Positions 41,520-50,197 of a stretch of DNA of 64,000 nucleotides are shown piece by piece. Below the pieces are notes generated by a model. That model was not told the origin of the DNA and searched no databases. It worked only from the letters and a program-made list of their open reading frames with translations. The DNA comes from DASPWW01 sp963756745. GTDB lineage: Bacteria > Actinomycetota > Thermoleophilia > Solirubrobacterales > 70-9. The stretch lies in NCBI GenBank assembly GCA_963756745.1, contig CAVWOU010000010.1, forward strand, positions 310,001 through 374,000, read 5' to 3'. Positions within the stretch are counted from its first letter, which is position 1; each line of letters begins with the position of its first letter. The position numbers were made by a program, and so were the translations under genes.

Positions 41520-42398
41520 TTGACCGAGCGCCGCAGGCTGGTCCGCGTCCCGGCGACCTCGGCGAACCTCGGTCCCGGATACGACGTGCTCGCCGCGGCG
41601 CTCTCGATGCACCTCGAGCTCGAGGTGACCGAAGGGGGGGAGTTCCGTGTCGACGCGGGCGGGGCCGCCGTCCCCGAGGACCGGTCGAACCTGGGCGTGC
41701 GCGCATTCGAGCGCCTGCACTCCGCCGACGGCCTCCGGTTCGAGATCCGCAGCGAGATCCCGGTCGCGTCCGGACTGGGCTCGAGCGCCGCCGCGATCGT
41801 CGCCGGGCTGATGGCGGCCGAGCACCTCTACGAGCTGGCGCTCGACCACGAGGCGCTGCTCGCCCACGCCGTCGAGCTCGAGGGGCACCCCGACAACGTC
41901 GCCGCGGCGCTCTACGGGGGGTTCGTGATCAGCTCGCGCGACGACGACGCTCCGCGCGCGACCCGCTTTGATCCGCCAGAGGGGGTGGAGGCCGTGATCG
42001 TGGTCCCGGACGAACAGATTCCCACCGAGCAGGCCCGGCGCGCGATCCCCGAGGAGATCCCGCTCGCCGACGCGGTCGCCAACGTGGCCGCGGCGTCGCT
42101 CCTCGTGCTCGGCGTGCAGCGCTCCGACCTCACGTTGATCGAGCGTGGCCTCATAGATCGCGTGCACCAGCCGCGCCGTGCCCACCTCTATCCGCGCTCG
42201 ATCGAGCTCGTCGAGCAGGCTCGCGAGCTCGGCGCGATCGGCGCGACGATCTCGGGCGCCGGTCCGAGCGTGCTGGTGTGGACCTTCTGGCAGAGCACCG
42301 GCAAAGTGGTGGACGCGCTTCGCGAGCGCACCGAGGGCTGGGCGGAGGTCCACCGGGCGCCGTTCTCGCCGCTCGGAGCGGACGTTCCGGAGTTGTAG
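41520..42398 (+). CDS. thrB: Homoserine kinase
   Basis: 292 residues, GHMP kinase. Phosphorylates homoserine, the step before threonine synthase. VRVPATSANLGPGYDVLA is the substrate-side signature, SGLGSSAAAIVAGLM the ATP loop and GATISGAGPSVLVW the C-terminal motif 3. TTG start at 41520, 10 bases after the redoxin stop. No hom or thrC is adjacent, unlike the usual hom-thrC-thrB order in actinobacteria. Confidence 0.92.
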   Translation: MTERRRLVRVPATSANLGPGYDVLAAALSMHLELEVTEGGEFRVDAGGAAVPEDRSNLGVRAFERLHSADGLRFEIRSEIPVASGLGSSAAAIVAGLMAAEHLYELALDHEALLAHAVELEGHPDNVAAALYGGFVISSRDDDAPRATRFDPPEGVEAVIVVPDEQIPTEQARRAIPEEIPLADAVANVAAASLLVLGVQRSDLTLIERGLIDRVHQPRRAHLYPRSIELVEQARELGAIGATISGAGPSVLVWTFWQSTGKVVDALRERTEGWAEVHRAPFSPLGADVPEL

Positions 42399-42446
42399 GG
42401 GGAGGCCTTGCGCCGCGTCGCGCGCTCGCTGCAACTACCGGAGCTG

Positions 42447-42452
42447 TAGGGT
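42447..42452 (+). promoter_or_regulatory. -10-like box before the HD-domain gene
   Basis: TAGGGT ends 8 bases before the ATG at 42461. No Shine-Dalgarno is present. Fits a leaderless start, but the hexamer is a weak match. Confidence 0.35.
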
Positions 42453-42460
42453 CGGGCTCC

Positions 42461-43018
42461 ATGGAGGCGGTCGGGTTCACGCGCATGGCCGACGGTACGG
42501 CCGAGGACTACGCGCTGCTCGAGCGGCTCGAGGGCGAGTACATCCAGCACCTGCCAGATCGACTGCTCGCGGCGGTCCGGGCCCTCGAGCACTCGCTCGG
42601 CGGCTATCAGGTCACCCGCTGCGAGCACTCGCTCCAGTCGGCGACCCGCGCGCACCGCGACGGGCGCTCGGAGGAGTACGTGGTAGCGGCGCTCCTGCAC
42701 GACATCGGAGACGAGCTCGCCCCCCACACGCACGGTGAGATGGTCGCCGCGATCCTGAGGCCGTACGCGGAGCCGCGGATCTGCTGGATCGTCCAGCACC
42801 ACGGCGTCTTCCAGCAGCACTACTACGGCCGCCAGACCGGCGTCGACCCCGACGTCCGGGAGCGCTACCGCGGCCACGAGTGGTTCGACGACTGCGCCGA
42901 GTTCTGCGAGCGCTACGACCAGAACTGCTTCGACCCCGCATACGACTCGCTCCCGATCGAGGCGTTCGAGCCGATGGTCCGGCGAGTGTTCGCAGAGCCG
43001 CGGTACCTCGACGGCTGA
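42461..43018 (+). CDS. HD-domain protein similar to PhnZ/TmpB mixed-valence di-iron oxygenases
   Basis: 185 residues. Metal-ligand candidates in order are H56 (RCEHSLQSA), H80-D81 (LLHDIGDELAPHTHGE), H91, H113-H114 (VQHHGVFQ) and D153 (ERYDQ). The run FCERYDQNCFDPAYDSLP and the PMVRRVFAEP end closely resemble PhnZ-type oxygenases, which cleave C-P or related bonds using a di-iron centre, rather than nucleotide phosphohydrolases. No phosphonate genes are nearby, so the substrate is open. ATG at 42461; it converges on the SnoaL-like gene with a 4-base gap. Confidence 0.72.
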   Translation: MEAVGFTRMADGTAEDYALLERLEGEYIQHLPDRLLAAVRALEHSLGGYQVTRCEHSLQSATRAHRDGRSEEYVVAALLHDIGDELAPHTHGEMVAAILRPYAEPRICWIVQHHGVFQQHYYGRQTGVDPDVRERYRGHEWFDDCAEFCERYDQNCFDPAYDSLPIEAFEPMVRRVFAEPRYLDG

Positions 43019-43022
43019 GGGC

Positions 43023-43457
43023 TCAGTCGAGCAGCCCGACCTGGCGCAGGATCGACACCGAGTCCGAGTACACGTCCTTGCGCTTCACAAGCCCGTCCTC
43101 GAACGGGATCACGTCCACGCCGCGCCACTCGACCCGCTTGCCGGTCGGCGCCGCTTCCAGATCGCCGCGGCGCATCGCGTTCGCGTGGGTTGCGGTCGCG
43201 GTCCACTCCTGGACGACGAGGCCGTCACGCGCGTACGTGCGCCGGGCCTCGAAGCGGATGTCGGGCCACGTCTCGAAGATCGACCCGATGTGCTCCCGGA
43301 CCGCCGCGCCCTCCGCCGCCTCTCCGGCGGTGTGGTTCTCGAACACCATGTCGGAGGCGTGCATGGCCATGATCGCGTCGAGGTCGTGCGCGTTCCAGGC
43401 GTCGTTGTAACGGGCGATCGCCTGCTCGAGGGCCTCGGGTGAGTCGTCGCCTCCCAT
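43023..43457 (-). CDS. SnoaL-like (NTF2-fold) protein
   Basis: 144 residues. The N-terminal helix EQAIARYNDAWNAHDLDAIM followed by ASDMVFENHTAGE is the usual SnoaL/NTF2 start, and DIRFEARRTYARDGLVVQEW is the curved beta-sheet. Family members include polyketide cyclases, isomerases and ring-opening enzymes, as well as non-enzymatic proteins; the pocket residues do not decide. The long frame upstream of the ATG at 43457 is the antisense of gltB and was ignored. Confidence 0.8.
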   Translation of the reverse strand: MGGDDSPEALEQAIARYNDAWNAHDLDAIMAMHASDMVFENHTAGEAAEGAAVREHIGSIFETWPDIRFEARRTYARDGLVVQEWTATATHANAMRRGDLEAAPTGKRVEWRGVDVIPFEDGLVKRKDVYSDSVSILRQVGLLD

Positions 43458-43511
43458 CGTCCGCGCGGGCCAGCGTATCGGGGTGCGCGCCGGTTGCGCC
43501 ACCCTCGCCCG

Positions 43512-43517
43512 TATAAT
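43512..43517 (+). promoter_or_regulatory. gltB promoter, consensus -10 box
   Basis: A perfect TATAAT, rare in such GC-rich DNA, lies 66 bases upstream of the gltB ATG in the gap after the SnoaL-like gene start. A TTGCGC is present but only 12 bases upstream, so the -35 is unclear. Implied leader is about 60 bases. Confidence 0.6.
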
Positions 43518-43583
43518 TTCGCGTCCGTCGGTCCAGCCCCGTCGCGCGCCCGCTCGAAGAAGGCGCGGATCCCGGGAGGTCAG

Positions 43584-46500
43584 ATGACAACTCGATACTC
43601 GCCGGAGCGCCCCTACCGGCCCCGCGTTTCCCCGCCGAGCGTGGAAGACCGCGACGCATGCGCGTTGTTCGCTGCGGTGCGCAAGGACGGCACCCCGAGC
43701 CGCGAGCTCGTCGTGAGCGCGCTCGAATCGCTTCAGAAGATGCTGCATCGGGCCGGAAACGTCGACGGCGAGGGCGACGGGTGCGGGATCCTCGTCGACG
43801 TCCCGCGCCGGATCTGGGCCGAGGAGGTCAGAGCCGGCGGTCACAACCCCGCCCTTGCGCTCGACCCGGCGTTCGCGGTCGGGCACGTTTTCGTCGACCG
43901 CACCGAGGACCTCGAGCGCACGATGCACGGTGCCCACGAGATTCTCGGGCGGGGCAGCTTCCGCGTGCTCGCCGAGCGGCTCGGGGCCGTGGACTCCGCT
44001 GCGCTCGCCCCGACCGCCCGCGAGGAGGAGCCACACTTCTGGCAGTTCTGCGGGTTGGTGGCGGATCCCGAGCACCGCGATCGCGTCCTGTTCGATCTCA
44101 TGATCGAGCTCGAACAGGAGCTCGGGCTGCACGTCCCGTCGCTGTCCCCGACCACGTGCGTCTACAAGGTCATGGGCGCGCCCAAGGTGCTCGGCGCCTA
44201 CTACCCCGACCTGACCGACGAGCGATTCGAGACGGCGGCGTGCTTTGGCCACAACCGGTACTCGACCAACACGTGGCCGTCGTTCCGGCGCGTGCAGCCG
44301 TTCTCGGTCCTCGGCCACAACGGCGAGATCAACACGATCGAGCAGCTTCGGCAGGAGGCGCGCATGCTCGGGGTCCCGATCGAGCCCGGCTGCTCGGACT
44401 CCCAGGACCTCAACCGGGCGATCGAGGCGCTCGTCAAGCGCGACGGCCTCAGCCTCGCCGAGGCGATGGAGATGTTCGTCCCGCCGATCGTCGATGAGAT
44501 CCGCGGGCTGCCGCCCGAGCTTCACGGCTTCTACATGTACCTGCGCCAGGCCATGGGCCCGGTCGCGCAAGGACCGGTCGCGCTGATCTCCCGCCACGAC
44601 GACGAGTGCGTGTTCTCGGCCGACGCGCTCGGCCTGCGCCCGCTGTGGGCGCTGGAGACCGTCGAGGAGTTCGTGTTCAGCTCCGAGCCAGGGGTGGTGT
44701 CGATCCACGACCTCGCCGGCGAGCCGAAGCCGCTCGCGCCGGGCGAGAAGGCGATGGTCTCGATCAACCGCGAGCAGCACTCCGCGAGGCTGTGGGCGCA
44801 CGACGAGCTCCAGCGCCTCGTCGCCCGCCGGTGGGTCGAGCGAACGAACGCGTCCGAGTACGACGCCTTCACCCGGGCGCTTGAGACCGGCGGCCCGCTC
44901 GAGGGAGAGGAGATTCCCGGCTACACGAGCGCCGGCCCGTCGGAGCCGGTCAAGGTCTCCGAGAGCCTGCTCGCAGCGTTCGGATGGCAGCGCGAGGACA
45001 CCAAGCTCGTGCAGCAGATGGCGTCTAACGGGGCCGAGCCGATCGGCTCGCTGGGCTACGACGGGCCGCTCGCGGCGCTCTCGCCCGAGCGCCACAACCT
45101 CGCCGACTACTTCAAGGAGACGGTTGCCGTGGTCACCAACCCGGCGATCGACCGCGAGCGCGAGATCGAGCACTTCTCGACCCGCGCCGTGTTCGGGCGC
45201 CGACCATCGGCATTCGACCCGTCCGACACCCGCACCATCGAGACGGCCTTCCCGGTCCTGCTGGGCGGGCACCACGATCTCGCTCCGCTGTCCGACGAGA
45301 CGTACCGCGAGATCGCGCGCGAGCACCGCACCTACCTGCTCGAGGACCTGTGGGAGGAGTTCCGCGGGCGCGCGGCGGCGATAGACGTCTCGCTGCTCGA
45401 ATCCGAGACGACCAAAGGAGCGATCGAGCGGATCAAGCAGGAGGCGGTCAAGGCGGCCCGCGACGGCGCCGAGTTGCTCGTGCTCACGGATCGCACGGTG
45501 TACGACGGTGATCGGCGCTACCTCGATCCGCACCTCGCCACCTCCGCGGTCGATCAGGCGCTGAAGCAGTTCCGGTGCGAGCCCGGCGAGGAGAACCTCC
45601 GTCGCCGCTGCTCGGTCGTGCTGCGCTCGGCCGCGCTGCGAAACGTCCACGACGTCGTGCTCGCGCTCGGTCTCGGCGCGAACGGCGTGTGCCCGTACGT
45701 GCTCGTCGAGGTGATCTGCGTCGACGACTACAAGCAGGACGTCGACAACATCTGCAGCGCGCTGCGCAAGGGCGTCGAGAAGGTGATCTCCACGATCGGG
45801 ATCCACGAGGTCCGCGGCTACGCGCGCCAGTTCTCCTCGATCGGCGTCAAGCCCGAGCTGGCGGAGATCTTCCAGGCCGAGCATTTCTGCGCCTCGGAGC
45901 GCGGCGGGATCGGTTTCTCCGAGCTCGACGTCGACACCGACGCGCGCCAGAGGATCCTCGTCGACGGCGAGGGGGCGAAGCCGGCGAAGACCTTCCACTT
46001 CTACCCCAAGGTCTACAAGGCCGCCGTCGCGGCATCGAACGGGAGCGGCTCGTACCAGGAGTACTCGGAGAAGGTCCGCGAGCTCGAGGGCGAGCACCCG
46101 ATCTCGATGCGCCACATCATGAAGCTGCGCTCGGATCGCCAGCCAATCGCACCGGAGGACGTCGATCCCGGCGTCGGTGCGCACGACTACCCGCTCGTGA
46201 TCTCCTCGATGAGCTTCGGGTCCCAGTCGGAGCCGGCGTTCCGCGCCTACGCCGAAGCCGCGAAGGCGATCAACATCCTGTGCATCAACGGGGAGGGCGG
46301 CGAGATCCCCGACATGTTCGGCGATTACCGCAAGTGGCGCGGACAGCAGGTCGCCTCGGGCCGCTTCGGCGTCTCCGCCGAGATGCTCAACTCCTCCTAC
46401 GTCGCCGAGATCAAGATCGGCCAGGGGGCGAAGCCGGGCGAGGGCGGCCATCTGCCGGGCAAGAAGGTCTCCGAGAAGGTGGCGGCCGCGCGAAACGCGT

Positions 46501-48221
46501 CGCCCGGGACCGACCTGATCTCTCCCTCGAACAACCACGACCTGTACTCGATCGAGGACCTCGCCGAGCTGATCGACGAGCTGAAGACAGTGAACCCCGA
46601 CGTCCGGGTCTCGGTGAAGGTCCCGGTGGTTCCCAACGTCGGCACGATCGGGCTGGGGATCGCGAAGGCGGGAGCGGACATCATCACCCTGTCCGGGTTC
46701 GAGGGCGGGACCGGGGCGGCCCGCCAGCACGCGCTGCGCCACGTGGGCCTCCCGTCCGACATCGGGACGCGCGCCGTGCATCGCGCGCTAATGGAAGCCG
46801 GGATCCGCAACCGGGTCGAGATCTGGGCCGACGGCGGCTACCGGCACGCGTACGACGTCGTGAAGCTGCACTGCATGGGCGCCAACCGGGTCGCGTTCGG
46901 GACGCTGGCGATGGTCTCGCTCGGCTGCACGATCTGCCGCGGTTGCCAGCTCGACACGTGCCACGTGGGGATCGCGACCTCGATCGAGACGGTCGAGGAG
47001 GCCCAGGAGCACGGGCTGAAGAAGTTCACCCCCCAGCACGTCGACGGCGCCGCGGAGAGCTGCGCGCGGTTCTTCCAGGCGATGGGCGAGGAGGTGCGAC
47101 GCGTCGTCGCCGAGCTCGGATACGACCGCGCGCAGGACCTGGTCGGACGCTACGACCTCCTGGAGCAGGCCTCGCACGCCGATCGGGTGGACCTCGCGCA
47201 GCTGATCACCCCGCTCGAGGAGTACCTCGACCTCGAGCCCGCCGACCTGCCGATCCCAGCGGAGGTCGAGGCGGAGCAGCGCGGCGAGCCGGGGCTCGTG
47301 GTCGCGAAGCCGATCCGGATGGCGGCGAAGGAGGCGTCGGCGAGGATCGCCGCTCTCGCAGACTCGGTGTTCTCGGGCCGACCCGTGCACGAGGAGTTCC
47401 CGCGCGCCACCGACGCGCACGACCGCGTGCTCGGGACCGAGCTCGCCGGCGCGATGTCCCGCGCGCGCATCTACGAGGGCGCCCCCGAGGGCACCGAGGA
47501 CGTGCTCGCGGAGCTGAACTTCAACGGGGGCTCGGTGGCGGGCCAGGGATTCGGGGCCTTCAATGCCTGGGGCCTCGCCGTGCGGGTCGAGGGCGGCGCT
47601 CAGGACGGGGTTGGCAAGACGATGCTCGGCGGGGTCGTCTCGATCATGAAGGGCCGCAATCGCGACGGGCGGCGCCTCAACGGATCGGTCGGCAAGTCGT
47701 TCGCCTACGGCGCCCAGCGAGGACGGCTGTTCGTCCAGGGCTCAGCAGACTCACGGTTCTGCATCCGCCTCTCGGGCGCGGACGTGGTGCTTGGCGGAGA
47801 GCCCGCCGAGCCGCTCGACGACTCGCGTGGCGGCATCGTCGATCGCTCGAACGCGAAAGGGTTCGCGTTCGAGTACATGACCTCGGGCCGCGCCGTCGTG
47901 CTCGGCGACATCGGCCCGTGGGCATGCGCCGGGATGACCGGCGGGCGCGTGTACGTGCGCGTCGACCCCGAGATGAACCTCACCCGGGAGGCGATCGCCA
48001 GGCGCCTCGGCGAGGGGGCGAAGGTCGAGCTCGAGACGCTCGACGCCGAGGGGGTGCTCGACGTCGACGTGCTCCTCGGCCACTACGCGGATGAGCTCCG
48101 CGTCACCGGCCAGGACGCCGAGGCGGAGCGGATCCGGGAGCTGGCCGGGCGCGCCAAGGACAACTTCCTGATGATCGTCCCACACCGGGTTCAGGCCGAT
48201 CCGTCGATCTCGACGGAGTGA
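43584..48221 (+). CDS. gltB: Glutamate synthase, large (glutaminase/FMN) subunit
   Basis: 1545 residues. Makes two glutamates from glutamine and 2-oxoglutarate. The Ntn-type glutaminase should be exposed by cleavage before Cys26 (DRDACALFAAV); GHNRYSTNTWPSF and GHNGEINTIEQLR complete that domain. The FMN/synthase domain begins near YPLVISSMSFGSQSEPAF, and the 3Fe-4S cysteines are in CTICRGCQLDTC (C-x5-C-x4-C plus an extra Cys). The C-terminal beta-helix has GGSVAGQGFGAFNAWG. GGGAGGT precedes the ATG. No gltD lies next to it; the synthase domain resembles the archaeal-type proteins, so the electron donor is uncertain. Confidence 0.92.
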   Translation: MTTRYSPERPYRPRVSPPSVEDRDACALFAAVRKDGTPSRELVVSALESLQKMLHRAGNVDGEGDGCGILVDVPRRIWAEEVRAGGHNPALALDPAFAVGHVFVDRTEDLERTMHGAHEILGRGSFRVLAERLGAVDSAALAPTAREEEPHFWQFCGLVADPEHRDRVLFDLMIELEQELGLHVPSLSPTTCVYKVMGAPKVLGAYYPDLTDERFETAACFGHNRYSTNTWPSFRRVQPFSVLGHNGEINTIEQLRQEARMLGVPIEPGCSDSQDLNRAIEALVKRDGLSLAEAMEMFVPPIVDEIRGLPPELHGFYMYLRQAMGPVAQGPVALISRHDDECVFSADALGLRPLWALETVEEFVFSSEPGVVSIHDLAGEPKPLAPGEKAMVSINREQHSARLWAHDELQRLVARRWVERTNASEYDAFTRALETGGPLEGEEIPGYTSAGPSEPVKVSESLLAAFGWQREDTKLVQQMASNGAEPIGSLGYDGPLAALSPERHNLADYFKETVAVVTNPAIDREREIEHFSTRAVFGRRPSAFDPSDTRTIETAFPVLLGGHHDLAPLSDETYREIAREHRTYLLEDLWEEFRGRAAAIDVSLLESETTKGAIERIKQEAVKAARDGAELLVLTDRTVYDGDRRYLDPHLATSAVDQALKQFRCEPGEENLRRRCSVVLRSAALRNVHDVVLALGLGANGVCPYVLVEVICVDDYKQDVDNICSALRKGVEKVISTIGIHEVRGYARQFSSIGVKPELAEIFQAEHFCASERGGIGFSELDVDTDARQRILVDGEGAKPAKTFHFYPKVYKAAVAASNGSGSYQEYSEKVRELEGEHPISMRHIMKLRSDRQPIAPEDVDPGVGAHDYPLVISSMSFGSQSEPAFRAYAEAAKAINILCINGEGGEIPDMFGDYRKWRGQQVASGRFGVSAEMLNSSYVAEIKIGQGAKPGEGGHLPGKKVSEKVAAARNASPGTDLISPSNNHDLYSIEDLAELIDELKTVNPDVRVSVKVPVVPNVGTIGLGIAKAGADIITLSGFEGGTGAARQHALRHVGLPSDIGTRAVHRALMEAGIRNRVEIWADGGYRHAYDVVKLHCMGANRVAFGTLAMVSLGCTICRGCQLDTCHVGIATSIETVEEAQEHGLKKFTPQHVDGAAESCARFFQAMGEEVRRVVAELGYDRAQDLVGRYDLLEQASHADRVDLAQLITPLEEYLDLEPADLPIPAEVEAEQRGEPGLVVAKPIRMAAKEASARIAALADSVFSGRPVHEEFPRATDAHDRVLGTELAGAMSRARIYEGAPEGTEDVLAELNFNGGSVAGQGFGAFNAWGLAVRVEGGAQDGVGKTMLGGVVSIMKGRNRDGRRLNGSVGKSFAYGAQRGRLFVQGSADSRFCIRLSGADVVLGGEPAEPLDDSRGGIVDRSNAKGFAFEYMTSGRAVVLGDIGPWACAGMTGGRVYVRVDPEMNLTREAIARRLGEGAKVELETLDAEGVLDVDVLLGHYADELRVTGQDAEAERIRELAGRAKDNFLMIVPHRVQADPSISTE

Positions 48222-48222
48222 C

Positions 48223-48813
48223 CTAGCCGTTCAGCGCGGGAGAGGGGTTCCCGGCGCCAGCCGGTGAGCCCACGGTGTCGATCACGTGGAGGTGGTAGCG
48301 GCCGATCCCGATCTCATCGCCGTCGACCAGGCGGCTCCACTCGACCGACTCGCCGTTGACGAAGACGCCGTTGAGGCTACGGTCGTCGAGCACCCTCAAC
48401 TCGCCCTTAGGCGTCCGGACCAGAACCGCGTGGCGGCGGGAGACGGTGGGGTCGTCGAGCCGAATCTCCGCCGTGGCGCTGCGGCCGATCCGGGTCCATC
48501 CCTCGGAAACGGGGAGGACTTGGGCGCCCTGCTCGGACTCGAACGCGATGAACTGATCTTGGTGTCCCTGCTCGTTGAGAACCTCGCGGGTTCTGGACAG
48601 CCACCCGGGCTCTGTCTCGACCGCGGTGGTGAGGTCGTCCGTGGTCGGCTGCTCGAACAGCGACGCGCGCCGAAACCGGGACCCTCCGCAGCTGCACTCG
48701 GGCACCGCATCAAGCGCCGCGAGCGAGACGCTCGCGCCGCACTCCACGCATATGAAAGACCCCCCGCCCACAGCCCTGCCGGTCTCGACGACTCTAGCTC
48801 CCAGGTGGGGCAC
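48223..48813 (-). CDS. FHA-domain protein with N-terminal zinc ribbon
   Basis: 196 residues. Residues about 20-45 hold a zinc ribbon (CVECGASVSL, then CSCGGSRF). A variable linker leads to a C-terminal FHA phosphothreonine-binding domain: WTRIGRSATAEIRLDDPTVSRRHAVL, then LRVLDDRSLNGVFVNGE, the classic GR, SRRH and N-G-x-x-V-N residues. It probably binds a Ser/Thr-kinase substrate; no kinase is in the window. AAGGAG sits 8 bases before the GTG at 48813 (a TTG three bases earlier is possible). It converges on gltB with one base between the stops. Confidence 0.88.
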   Translation of the reverse strand: MPHLGARVVETGRAVGGGSFICVECGASVSLAALDAVPECSCGGSRFRRASLFEQPTTDDLTTAVETEPGWLSRTREVLNEQGHQDQFIAFESEQGAQVLPVSEGWTRIGRSATAEIRLDDPTVSRRHAVLVRTPKGELRVLDDRSLNGVFVNGESVEWSRLVDGDEIGIGRYHLHVIDTVGSPAGAGNPSPALNG

Positions 48814-48887
48814 CAACGTCTCTCCTTACACGACGTTCTGACGAGCATATCGCCGTGGTCAAACCGGTATCCGATCTGTCAAACGAA

Positions 48888-49022
48888 TTGCCGGAAAGTG
48901 CGACATTTCGAACAATTCCGCCAGAATGCTCCGCTCCCGCTCGCTCGCGACTCGAAGCACCGGTAATGACGCTCGCTCGCTGGGGGAGCCGCCCGAATGG
49001 GCGGCGAGGGGGCGAAGCCCCC
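48888..49022 (+). promoter_or_regulatory. Promoter and structured leader of the SRPBCC gene
   Basis: TTGCCG (48888-48893), exactly 17 bases, then AACAAT (48911-48916) form a plausible housekeeping promoter. The leader of about 155 bases contains two perfect adjacent stem-loops: GCCGCCC-GAAT-GGGCGGC at 48988-49005 and GGGGGC-GAA-GCCCCC at 49008-49022. Neither is followed by a T run, so they do not look like ordinary terminators. A second possible -10, TAGACT, is at 49063. Confidence 0.45.
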
Positions 49023-49078
49023 ATGTCCGCTTCTGGCGGGTGGTCTCGGGTTCGTGCACCCATAGACTGCGCGCCGAA

Positions 49079-49603
49079 ATGCTGCCGGTGACCGTGAGCA
49101 TCAGGATCGACGCTCCCCGCGAGCGGGTCTTCGCCCTCATCGGCGACCTCGCGAACCGCCCGGCCTTCACCGACCACTTCATCGAGCAGTTTCGCCTCGA
49201 GCGCATACCGTCGACCGGGGTCGGCGCCGCGGCGCGGTTTCGCACCGGGCCCCCCGGGAGGCGGCTATGGATGGAGACCGTGATCGAGGAGCTCGAGCCT
49301 CCGCACCGAATCCTGGAGGGCGGCCACGGGGGCCGATGGGACCGGATCCCGGTCGGAACCGGGTGGGAGCTGGTCGCCGGCCCCGGGTCCACAACCGACG
49401 CATCGCTGACCTTCTGGACGGAGCCGTCGCATCCCATCGATCGACTGAAGGAGCACCCCGGAGCGAGGGGCTGGTACCGACGGCGGTGGTCGCGCGCGCT
49501 CCGCCGGATGCGGGATCTGCTCGAGTCGGACAGCCCAGTCGAGCCGCTCGCGGTCGCGGGCGAAGACCCGATCCCCGCCCTGCCACCCGCGGTCCGGCAC
49601 TAA
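49079..49603 (+). CDS. SRPBCC (START-like) family protein
   Basis: 174 residues. VTVSIRIDAPRERVFALIGDLANRPAF is the standard SRPBCC start; the middle (WMETVIEELEPPHRILEGG) and the long C-terminal helix (WYRRRWSRALRRMRDLLES) complete the helix-grip fold. The fold holds a hydrophobic ligand; function and ligand are unknown. About 25 extra disordered residues follow. ATG at 49079; a GTG five codons later is possible. Confidence 0.78.
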   Translation: MLPVTVSIRIDAPRERVFALIGDLANRPAFTDHFIEQFRLERIPSTGVGAAARFRTGPPGRRLWMETVIEELEPPHRILEGGHGGRWDRIPVGTGWELVAGPGSTTDASLTFWTEPSHPIDRLKEHPGARGWYRRRWSRALRRMRDLLESDSPVEPLAVAGEDPIPALPPAVRH

Positions 49604-49630
49604 CGCGCAATGTCGGCCGTCGTCCGCGAC

Positions 49631-49636
49631 TAGACT
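49631..49636 (+). promoter_or_regulatory. -10 box, leaderless promoter
   Basis: TAGACT ends 6 bases before the GTG at 49643, with no Shine-Dalgarno between, so the message probably begins at the start codon. Confidence 0.45.
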
Positions 49637-49642
49637 GCCGCC

Positions 49643-50182
49643 GTGCATCGCCTCTCGAGATTGGCGCTCGTCGCCGCGTTGCTCGCGGGCGCGCTCGCCG
49701 TCGCGGGCTGCGGGGAGGACGAGGAAGAGCTCGACGTGATCGAGGGGGAGCCCGTGGAGCTCGGCGAGCTCCGCTACAACGTCCAGATCACGCGGTTCCT
49801 CAATCCGAGCGACCCCGAGGACGAGGCATATCTCGTAGGCCAGCCCGGTCCCAGCCCCGACGAGGAGTACCTCGGGGTATTCATGACGATCGAGAACGAG
49901 GGTGACTCCTCGGAGCAGCTTCCGGATGAGATGACGGTCGTCGACACGAGGGACAACACCTACGAGCCGCTCGAGAGCGAGAGCGTGTACGCGCTCGATC
50001 TCGGCGCGACGCTCGACGGCGGCGACGAGCTCCCGGCGCCCGACACGCCGGCCGCGACCGGGCCGATCAACGGCGCGATGGTGCTGTTCCTGGTCAACCG
50101 CAGCGTGACCGAGAACCGCCCGATCGAGCTCGAGATCCCGTCCTCCATCGGCGAGGAGGCCCGGGTCGAGCTCGACATCTGA
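49643..50182 (+). CDS. Lipoprotein of unknown function
   Basis: 179 residues. Signal peptide LALVAALLAGALAVAGC with an acceptable lipobox (AVAGC), then acidic EDEEELDVIEGE. The remaining 130 residues look like an immunoglobulin-type beta domain similar to DUF4352-like extracellular modules (LGVFMTIENEGDSSEQL, MVLFLVNRSVTENRPIELEI). Anchored on the outer face of the membrane. The gene converges on the penicillin-binding protein. Confidence 0.75.
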   Translation: MHRLSRLALVAALLAGALAVAGCGEDEEELDVIEGEPVELGELRYNVQITRFLNPSDPEDEAYLVGQPGPSPDEEYLGVFMTIENEGDSSEQLPDEMTVVDTRDNTYEPLESESVYALDLGATLDGGDELPAPDTPAATGPINGAMVLFLVNRSVTENRPIELEIPSSIGEEARVELDI

Positions 50183-50197
50183 CGCTCGCTCCGGCGC

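Noticed and set aside
42387..42451. Imperfect 14-base direct repeat CCGGAG(T/C)TGTAGGG at 42387 and 42438
   Set aside because: One copy is the end of thrB coding sequence, the other contains the weak -10 before the HD gene. Only two copies with one mismatch, so probably chance.
43023..46781. 1252-codon minus-strand frame opposite gltB
   Set aside because: Only its last 144 residues (the SnoaL-like protein) have protein-like character; the rest mirrors gltB.
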